Shown: positions 1-8,998 of the stretch, piece after piece
How the letters are laid out: the number at the start of each line of letters is the position of its first letter
How positions within the stretch are numbered: position 1 is the first letter of the stretch
DNA from: Candidatus Hydrogenedentota bacterium
Lineage (GTDB): Bacteria; Hydrogenedentota; Hydrogenedentia; Hydrogenedentales; CAITNO01
Direction: 5' to 3'
NCBI GenBank assembly: GCA_007124105.1
Contig: SLFT01000466.1
Coordinates: forward strand, 1 to 8,998
Length of the DNA stretch: 8,998 nucleotides
Program-made: the position numbers and the translations under genes
Notes under the pieces: model-generated
Databases searched by the model: none
Seen by the model: the letters and a program-made list of their open reading frames with translations, nothing else
What the model was told of the DNA's origin: nothing

Positions 1-977
1 GATTCTCGATGGCGCGTTTTTCGGGCGGTTTCGGAAACAATTCGATGTTCAGTATGGACGCGCATCCCTGGCGGATGGCGGTGCCGACACAGTCCGAACC
101 GGTGTCGCCGCCGCCAATGACCACCACCTTCTTGTTCGCGGCCAGAATATCCGTTCCCTCGATTGCCTTGTTCAGCACTCGGCGCGTTTGCCTGATCAGG
201 AATTCCATGGCGGGGTAAATGCCGTTCAAATCCCATCCCGGTACATTCATGCCCTCGAAGGTGCGCGGCTTGGTCGCGCCGATGGCGATGAGCGCGGCGT
301 CATATTCGCTCAGTTCGGCAACAGGCACATTTTTGCCCACATCGGCGTTGCACCGGAATTCAACGCCCTCGGCTTTCATCTGCTCGACGCGCCGGAACAC
401 AATCCGCTTGTCCAATTTGAAGTTGGGGATGCCGTAGGTGAGCAGCCCGCCCGGTTCGTCGGCGCGTTCGTACACCACCACCGAGTGCCCGGCCCGGTTG
501 AGTTGTTGCGCGGCGGCCAGGCCGCTGGGTCCCGATCCCACCACAGCCACTTTTTTACCGGTACGCGTTTCGGGCGGCTCGGGCCGCACAAGACCGCGCG
601 CCCATCCCTGGTCGGCGATCTCGCGTTCCATCATTTCGATGGTGACGGGCGGTTCAATGATGCCGAGTACACAGGCGCTTTCGCAGGGCGCGGGACACAC
701 CCGCCCGGTGAATTCCGGGAAGTTGTTGGTGGTGTGCAGAATTTCGAGCGCCTCGCGCCAGCGGTCGTCCTTGGCGTAATCGTTGAAATCGGGGATCATG
801 TTTCCCAGTGGACAACCGCTATGACAGAAAGGTACGCCGCAATTCATGCATCGGTAGGCCTGTTGTTGCAATAGTTCCGGCGGCAACGAATTAAAAAACT
901 CGCTAAAGTCTTGCCGCCGTTCGTCGGCGGGCCGGTGCTCGGGGATTTGGCGTGTAAAGGTCATAAAACCGCGTGAT

Positions 978-991
<14 letters not shown>
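1..991 (-). CDS. gltD: Glutamate synthase (NADPH) small subunit, 3'-truncated by the window edge
   Basis: This is the beta subunit of NADPH-GOGAT. It oxidises NADPH on FAD and passes electrons through 4Fe-4S clusters to the FMN of GltB, in the cytoplasm. The first 330 residues are visible; the family is usually about 480-500, so roughly a third is missing. Cluster cysteines are present in two groups: C48, C51, C56, C60 (RCMNCGVPFCHSGCPLGN) and C99, C103, C107 (CPAPCESAC). The FAD-binding Rossmann motif GSGPSG is at 152-157 and the NADPH-binding GGGDTG at 293-298. The frame is still open at base 1, ending in the family-typical FPKPPEKRA stretch. The ATG at 991 is chosen because AGGAG lies 7 nt upstream; an in-frame ATG ten codons in is the alternative. 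It overlaps the gltB stop by 14 nt, suggesting translational coupling and co-transcription. Identity is very secure. Confidence 0.96.
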
Positions 992-5516
<4,525 letters not shown>

Positions 5517-5523
5517 AAAAAAA

Positions 5524-5528
5524 TCCTT
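5524..5528 (-). promoter_or_regulatory. Ribosome binding site of gltB
   Basis: AAGGA on the minus strand, separated from the GTG start at 5516 by an unbroken run of seven T. This site decides the GTG start, which also puts the catalytic cysteine at residue 25. Confidence 0.75.
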
Positions 5529-5689
5529 ATGCCTGTTCGATGCAAGCTACAAATTCTGGTCGCGCCAGTAAACGCCGAAAATCATGCAACAACGAAACCC
5601 ACACTACAAGTAGCAAACGGTGGATTCGTGCAGACCAGTCAGCATGGCGCATCAGGTACCGAATTCAGAAAACACCTGTGAAGATACAC

Positions 5690-5699
5690 CGCAAAAGCG
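5690..5699. repeat. CGCAAAAGCG inverted repeat, copy 1
   Basis: CGC-AAAA-GCG, extended here to CCGC/GCGG (5689-5700). It lies just downstream of the predicted gltB transcription start. The identical 10-mer recurs 92 bp away on the upstream side of the promoter. It could be an operator half of a pair or a small transcript hairpin; no regulator is assigned. Confidence 0.4.
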
Positions 5700-5714
5700 G
5701 GCATTCCAAATGGT

Positions 5715-5744
5715 ATGATATTCTAAAGCATACGCCCGGATCAA
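5715..5744 (-). promoter_or_regulatory. Candidate sigma70-type promoter of gltBD
   Basis: On the minus strand, TTGATC (5744-5739, four of six to TTGACA) and TATCAT (5720-5715, five of six to TATAAT) are separated by 18 nt. Transcription would start near 5708, leaving a leader of about 190 nt before gltB. This is consensus matching by eye, not a measured start site. The leader has a CCGC-AAAA-GCGG hairpin at its 5' end and a small CTGG/CCAG stem at 5556-5568, but no recognised riboswitch. Confidence 0.5.
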
Positions 5745-5781
5745 ATTTGTATACCTTTCTAATAATACCCACGCCAGTAAG

Positions 5782-5791
5782 CGCAAAAGCG
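5782..5791. repeat. CGCAAAAGCG inverted repeat, copy 2
   Basis: Same 10-mer as at 5690-5699, extended here to AGCGC/GCGCT (5780-5793). It sits about 40 bp upstream of the candidate gltB -35 element. Confidence 0.4.
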
Positions 5792-5843
5792 CTGTCAAGC
5801 AGCACCGGTTACAGAATGCGCCCTGTCATTGATAGCCAAAAAA

Positions 5844-5859
5844 CATACGTATAGGTATG
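5844..5859. repeat. Inverted repeat CATAC-N6-GTATG
   Basis: Two 5-bp arms with a 6-nt spacer. It overlaps the perfect 8-bp palindrome ATACGTAT at 5845-5852. It belongs to a group of seven GTATG/CATAC motifs in this intergenic region, three of which form other pairs nearby. Confidence 0.35.
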
Positions 5860-5900
5860 AAAAATTGCCTATATTTAATTGACAAGCGCAGAAGTCGTAA

Positions 5901-5927
5901 TATGCGTTGTATGCGTGTTATGGCGCG
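5901..5927 (+). repeat. Three imperfect 9-bp tandem units
   Basis: Consecutive units TATGCGTTG, TATGCGTGT and TATGGCGCG share TATG-CG in register. They begin 17 bases after the TTGACA at 5879-5884. This could be a small iteron-like protein-binding array or a chance duplication. Confidence 0.4.
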
Positions 5928-6136
5928 GATAGTGCCAGGCCAGTAGAAATCGGACAGGGGGATAGGGGAACACTTTGCGTGGAGTATAGCAAGCGCGCAA
6001 TCCTTCTTACGATGTCCTTTGCCCCTTGTTCTACGCGCGTGCCGGATTATGGACACCATTGCTGCCGGACACTTGTACAGTCGTTTGCGCAATGATTTTG
6101 CAGGCTGTATATGCAACCTTTGCGGGGGTTGGAAGG

Positions 6137-6159
6137 ATACTCATTCAGTATGGCATACT
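6137..6159. promoter_or_regulatory. Operator-like ATACT/AGTAT inverted-repeat cluster
   Basis: AGTATG-G-CATACT at 6147-6159 is a perfect inverted repeat with a single-base centre. A further ATACT at 6137-6141 pairs with the same AGTAT across 5 nt. A third ATACT forms most of the candidate -10 at 6171-6176. The placement immediately upstream of that -10 would suit a repressor or activator site for the lipoprotein gene. The binding protein is unknown. Confidence 0.35.
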
Positions 6160-6170
6160 TAACAGGCGCC

Positions 6171-6176
6171 TATACT
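6171..6176 (+). promoter_or_regulatory. Candidate -10 element for the lipoprotein gene
   Basis: TATACT matches TATAAT at five of six positions. No clear -35 lies 16-18 nt upstream, so this promoter would be weak or activator-dependent. Transcription would start near 6183, about 100 nt before the coding start. Confidence 0.3.
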
Positions 6177-6270
6177 GGCTAAAGTCCACTCTGATACATG
6201 ATGCATATCGCGTGAAGTTGCCGCGCCGTTTCGCGTGTCCGCTCTTGCTTTACGCGCCCTGCGGGAACGA

Positions 6271-6275
6271 AAGGG
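6271..6275 (+). promoter_or_regulatory. Ribosome binding site of the lipoprotein gene
   Basis: AAGGG, 7 nt before the GTG at 6283. It selects that start over the in-frame GTG at 6235, which has no Shine-Dalgarno sequence. The later start also places Arg-Arg and a hydrophobic segment right at the N-terminus, as expected for a signal peptide. Confidence 0.65.
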
Positions 6276-6282
6276 TCTCCTT

Positions 6283-8187
6283 GTGACCAGAAGATTTGCT
6301 GTTGTTTTTATTGCGCTTTTGATGCTTGTTTTATTGCATGGCTGCGACATGCTCCGTCCCATGGCCAACTTTACGCTTGCGCCAGAATCCGGGGAGGGGC
6401 CGCTTACAGTGGCCTTTACCAACCACTCGCAGAGTGGGCCGGGGCTGGTATTGCGCCATCACTGGGATTTTGGCGATGGATCGCCGCCGAGCAACGAGGA
6501 GTCGCCGACCCATGTATACGAAACGCCCGGCATCTACAGCGTATCGCTTACTGTACTTACAACCTTTGGCCGGGACGCCATGACCCGTCCCGGCATTGTG
6601 CATGTACATGGCCCTGAAGCCGAGGTAATAGCGGACTTCGAGGCCGCGCCCGCAACAGGCTATCCGCCCCTGACCGTTGCGTTCACCGATACGACCGCCA
6701 CCCGCGACGCGACCATACGCAAGTGGCGCTGGCAATTTGGCGATGGCGCGGTTTCCGACGAGCAACATCCCCGGCATACCTATCAGACCCCCGGCGTTTA
6801 CACGGTGTCGCTTACCGTTGACACCGATATTGGAAGGTTCCGCTGCGTCAAACCGAACAGCGTTATCGTGGAATCACCGGAAACCCTCTTTACCGCCAGC
6901 CGCGCCATTATTCCGAACGAAGTCGCGGCGCCCGGCGACTATCGCCATGTCAATGTGGTTATCACCTGCGATACACCCGCCGCGCTGACGGCGCTGGGGC
7001 TGCGGGAAACATTGCCCGACGGCTGGACGTACGTGAACATGCTGGATACTGGTATGCCGCCTCACCAGGCGCGTCAGGATGAAGCCGGCAACACCATGTT
7101 CTTTGAATGGGTGGACATTCCTGAGTTTCCAGTGCAATTCACCTACCGCATTCAGGCGACCCAAACGTGTGAGGAAGAGACGCTGCTTACGGGCATACTT
7201 GATTTCCGGTTTACCGGCCCCGCCTTTGAACTACGGCTGGAAGACAGCGCGCTGTTATGCCTGGCGCCCGTACCGGGCGAAGGAGAACCTGATCCCGGCG
7301 AAGGCGAAGAGGAGGGCGAATCAATAGAAGGCGAAGCGCAGTCCGAGGGTGAACCTCATGGCGACGAAGGCGAACCGGCGGAAGGGGAAAACGCGAATGA
7401 GGAAGAGCGGTATGTCGCGCTGCAGATGACGCGCAGGGACGACACAGAAAAGTACGCCTATGCGCCCGGCCAGGAACTTGAGATAACGGTGCGACTGGAA
7501 AAGTTGGGGGCCGGCGCGCTGGAAGCCCTGCGCGTAATCGAACAGCTGCCCGCGGGCTGGACTTATGCCGGGCTCAGGGACGGCATGGCGCCGGACCAGG
7601 CGCCTGCAGGCGGCGCCGCAGGCGCGTTGCACTTTGCCTGGAACGCCGCAACGCCGTCGTTGCCCCTCTATTTCACCTACGCGGTCGTGCCGCCCGACAG
7701 CGCCGACCGCGCTCTGTTTACGGGCATGGCGCACTATGCCATTGGCGGGGTGGACTTCTTTTCCAATGAAGCGCAAACCTATTTCCGGCGGTATGAAACA
7801 CTCCTTCACATTAACAGGAGCGTAACGCCGTCGGCCTATGCGCCCGGCGCTTCTGTTGATATGACCGTTCACTATGCGCTGTACGGCGTTGAGCCCGTTC
7901 TCGCCTTTGGTTATATCGAAACGCTGCCGCCTGGTTTTGTTTATGAAGGCCTGGTCGCCTCCGACGGCCCCGAACCGGCTATCGCGCCGTCGCCGGGCGC
8001 GGAGGACGCGCTGGAATTCGCGTGGATAGAAACGCCGCCCATGCCGGGTTCCTTCACCTACCGCGTTGTCGTTCCCGAGACCGCCGTCGGCCAGGAGCAC
8101 TTTTCCGGTCAGGGACTCTATCGCTTCACTGGCGCGGAGCAGAAAACGACCGTGTCGGAAATTGTCATACCCCAGGCGCGACCATAA
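6283..8187 (+). CDS. Predicted secreted lipoprotein with two PKD domains and three tandem beta-sandwich-like repeats
   Basis: The product has 634 residues. A signal peptide (TRRF, then a hydrophobic run to about 20) ends in LLHGC, with Cys21 the likely lipidated residue; His at -2 is not typical of a lipobox. PKD domain 1 (about 27-109) has WDFGDG at 61-66 and domain 2 (about 115-197) has WQFGDG at 150-155, each followed by the usual Y-x-TPG-x-Y-x-VSLTV strand. Three related units follow: A (about 200-326), B (377-504) and C (505-634). They share APG near the start, LPxGW/F-x-Y, a F-x-W-x-x-x-P stretch, FTY and a final F-x-G-x-x-x-Y/F. They look like DUF11-type extracellular domains, but I cannot assign a family firmly. 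A Glu/Gly-rich linker (332-376, 18 Glu of 45) separates A and B. Besides Cys21 the only cysteines are C188, C229, C296 and C326. No catalytic motif, C-terminal anchor or sorting signal is seen. A role in surface adhesion or protein/glycan binding is only inference. Confidence 0.88.
   Translation: MTRRFAVVFIALLMLVLLHGCDMLRPMANFTLAPESGEGPLTVAFTNHSQSGPGLVLRHHWDFGDGSPPSNEESPTHVYETPGIYSVSLTVLTTFGRDAMTRPGIVHVHGPEAEVIADFEAAPATGYPPLTVAFTDTTATRDATIRKWRWQFGDGAVSDEQHPRHTYQTPGVYTVSLTVDTDIGRFRCVKPNSVIVESPETLFTASRAIIPNEVAAPGDYRHVNVVITCDTPAALTALGLRETLPDGWTYVNMLDTGMPPHQARQDEAGNTMFFEWVDIPEFPVQFTYRIQATQTCEEETLLTGILDFRFTGPAFELRLEDSALLCLAPVPGEGEPDPGEGEEEGESIEGEAQSEGEPHGDEGEPAEGENANEEERYVALQMTRRDDTEKYAYAPGQELEITVRLEKLGAGALEALRVIEQLPAGWTYAGLRDGMAPDQAPAGGAAGALHFAWNAATPSLPLYFTYAVVPPDSADRALFTGMAHYAIGGVDFFSNEAQTYFRRYETLLHINRSVTPSAYAPGASVDMTVHYALYGVEPVLAFGYIETLPPGFVYEGLVASDGPEPAIAPSPGAEDALEFAWIETPPMPGSFTYRVVVPETAVGQEHFSGQGLYRFTGAEQKTTVSEIVIPQARP
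7276..7410 (+). repeat. Low-complexity GGCGAAG-rich coding tract (Glu/Gly linker)
   Basis: This encodes residues 332-376 of the lipoprotein. GEGEP, EGEP and EGE units recur and the DNA reuses GGCGAAG-like blocks, which makes length variation by slippage plausible. The linker is strongly acidic and probably disordered, acting as a spacer between repeat units A and B. Confidence 0.75.
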
Positions 8188-8232
8188 CGATTGCGAACCG
8201 ACTGTTTGCGTGATGGCGCGTGTGTATGGCTG

Positions 8233-8271
8233 TACGGTCTCGTGACGCGGCGCGCGCCCGGCCGTATTTTT
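8233..8271 (+). terminator. Probable Rho-independent terminator of the lipoprotein gene
   Basis: The outer stem TACGGTC (8233-8239) pairs with GGCCGTA (8260-8266), including one G-T pair, and is followed directly by five T (8267-8271). The loop contains the perfect palindrome GGCGCGCGCC (8249-8258), which may form its own hairpin instead. It lies 45 bp after the stop codon in the 121-bp convergent gap. In the opposite direction a CACAT/ATGTG stem (8289-8301) has no T-run, so no terminator is called for the glycerate kinase. Confidence 0.5.
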
Positions 8272-8308
8272 GCCAGTTCACCATCGCGCACATCCGATGT
8301 GGGTTGTG

Positions 8309-8998
8309 CTATGCGTTTTTGCGCAATGCGGCAGCAAGACGCCCCAATGCATATCCGGTCTGTTCGAGGTGCCGCGCCGCATACTTGAGCGCGTACCGGT
8401 GCGCCATGGGTTCGGGCGTTATGGGCAGCGCGGCGGTGACCCCGGCCTTGTACAGCGCGTCGAGATCATTGCCCACCTTGCCCGCTATCACCACCAACGG
8501 CGTGTTGTGGGCCCGCGTCTTTTGCGCCAACCCGGCGATTACCTTGCCCTGCGCGCTTTGTCCGTCCACGGCGCCTTCGCCGCTGATGACGATGTCCGCA
8601 TCGCGAATAAGCGCGTCAAGATCGCCGTAAGCGTCGCACACCAGTTCCACACCCGAGCGCAATGTCGCCCCGGTGAACGCGGCCAGTCCAGCGGCCAGTC
8701 CGCCCGCCGCGCCGCCGCCGGGCAGGGCGTTCACATCCACGCGCCGCTCTTTTTTCAGCACCCTGGCATATTGGCGCAGCGCCGCGTCAAGCTGTTTCAC
8801 CATGTCAGGGGTGGCGCCTTTTTGCGGGGCGTATACGTAGGATGCGCCGTTGCGTCCACACAAGGGGTTTGATACGTCGCAGGCAGCCGCCACTTCCACC
8901 GCGTCAAGCCGCGTGTCCCGTCCGGACATGTCCACAGACGCCAGACGGCTCAGCGCGGCGCCGCCCGGCGGCAGGTCGCGTCCCTGGCTGTCCTTGAA
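8309..8998 (-). CDS. garK: Glycerate kinase, C-terminal part (5' end beyond the window)
   Basis: This enzyme phosphorylates D-glycerate with ATP, feeding glycolate, glyoxylate, tartronate or serine-derived carbon into lower glycolysis; GarK/GlxK enzymes of this family form 2-phosphoglycerate. The visible 229 residues run from the window edge to a TAG at 8309-8311. The family is usually about 370-380 residues, so about 150 are missing. Family signatures in order are the LPPGGAALSRLASVDMSG stretch near the cut end, CDVSNPLCGRNGASYVYAPQKGATP, the glycine-rich PGGGAAGGLAAGLAAF and DADIVISGEGAVDGQSAQGK. The reading frame stays open through base 8998, so the GTG at 8935 is internal and not a start. 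The gene converges on the lipoprotein gene. Which of the family symbols (garK or glxK) applies cannot be decided from this fragment. Confidence 0.93.
   Translation of the reverse strand, partial: FKDSQGRDLPPGGAALSRLASVDMSGRDTRLDAVEVAAACDVSNPLCGRNGASYVYAPQKGATPDMVKQLDAALRQYARVLKKERRVDVNALPGGGAAGGLAAGLAAFTGATLRSGVELVCDAYGDLDALIRDADIVISGEGAVDGQSAQGKVIAGLAQKTRAHNTPLVVIAGKVGNDLDALYKAGVTAALPITPEPMAHRYALKYAARHLEQTGYALGRLAAALRKNA

Larger units (their letters stand above)
5517..6282. other. Divergent intergenic region of 766 bp with no convincing gene
   Basis: The region lies between the gltB start (minus strand) and the lipoprotein start (plus strand). Open frames in it are short, lack good ribosome binding sites and have mixed codon use unlike the flanking genes, so I call none. 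Parts of it, especially about 5700-5900, are clearly more AT-rich than the genes. It contains promoter candidates for both directions and several short repeats listed separately. A consensus TTGACA at 5879-5884 on the plus strand has no good -10 at proper spacing (TATGCG after 16 nt). A small regulatory RNA cannot be excluded, but nothing specific points to one. Confidence 0.6.

Noticed and set aside
188..874. A 228-codon plus-strand frame opposite gltD
   Set aside because: The opposite strand encodes intact GltD motifs including all seven cluster cysteines. This frame is a shadow.
5766..5780. Possible sigma54 promoter on the minus strand (CTGGCGTGGG...)
   Set aside because: The GG of the -24 element is present, but there is no GC at the -12 position, so the consensus is not met.
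5767..5799. TTGACA (minus strand, 5799-5794) with a downstream TATTAT (near 5768)
   Set aside because: The spacer is about 25 nt, too long for a sigma70 promoter. The TTGATC/TATCAT pair with 18 nt fits better.
5826..6116. 96-codon minus-strand frame in the intergenic region
   Set aside because: The composition looks random, there is no good Shine-Dalgarno site, and it spans the AT-rich repeats.
6235..6282. Upstream GTG start for the lipoprotein, adding 16 residues
   Set aside because: It has no ribosome binding site and would put a 16-residue Arg-rich extension before the signal peptide. The GTG at 6283 has AAGGG at proper spacing.
6092..6286. Small plus-strand frame (64 codons from the ATG at 6092) whose TGA overlaps the lipoprotein GTG
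   Set aside because: The GTGA overlap looks like translational coupling, but there is no ribosome binding site, codon use is unlike the neighbours and no motif is seen. It also covers the promoter and operator-like repeats.
7321..8100. A 259-codon open frame antisense to the lipoprotein
   Set aside because: It is fully antisense to a gene with clear domain motifs. The translation is Arg/Gly-rich with no domain, as expected for a shadow frame.
8309..8935. Treating the GTG at 8935 as the start of a complete 208-residue protein
   Set aside because: The frame continues upstream to the window edge with conserved glycerate kinase sequence, so the gene is truncated by the window, not short.

Overview
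The window comes from a bacterial chromosome of fairly high GC content. It holds four protein-coding genes, two of them cut by the window edges, in the layout <gltD <gltB | lipoprotein> | <glycerate kinase. I see no rRNA, tRNA, CRISPR array, insertion sequence or phage gene. The acidic Gly-Glu linker in the lipoprotein, joined to PKD and repeated beta-sandwich domains, resembles proteins I associate with Candidatus Hydrogenedentes, Lentisphaerae and other PVC-like environmental bacteria. That placement is an inference from style only; the housekeeping genes shown do not prove a phylum.

Positions 1-5516 (minus strand) carry the NADPH-dependent glutamate synthase (GOGAT) operon. gltB (978-5516, complete, 1512 codons) encodes the large subunit and overlaps gltD (1-991, 3' end outside the window) by 14 nt. 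GltB releases ammonia from glutamine and adds it to 2-oxoglutarate. GltD brings electrons from NADPH through FAD and iron-sulfur clusters. All key cysteines and nucleotide-binding motifs that fall inside the window are intact.

Positions 5517-6282 are a 766-bp divergent intergenic region with no convincing gene. It has a good sigma70-like promoter candidate for gltBD, a weaker one for the lipoprotein gene, and several short repeats: GTATG/CATAC motifs, paired CGCAAAAGCG hairpins, a 9-bp tandem repeat and an ATACT/AGTAT inverted-repeat cluster.

Positions 6283-8187 (plus strand) encode a predicted secreted lipoprotein of 634 residues. It has two PKD domains, then three related units of about 126 residues, with an acidic linker inserted between the first and second. 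It is the least ordinary gene here and its function is unknown. A probable terminator follows in a short convergent gap.

Positions 8309-8998 (minus strand) hold the C-terminal 229 residues of a GarK/GlxK-family glycerate kinase, cut at its 5' side by the window end. Overall this is core nitrogen and C3-acid metabolism flanking one accessory envelope protein. I found no convincing new multi-gene system.
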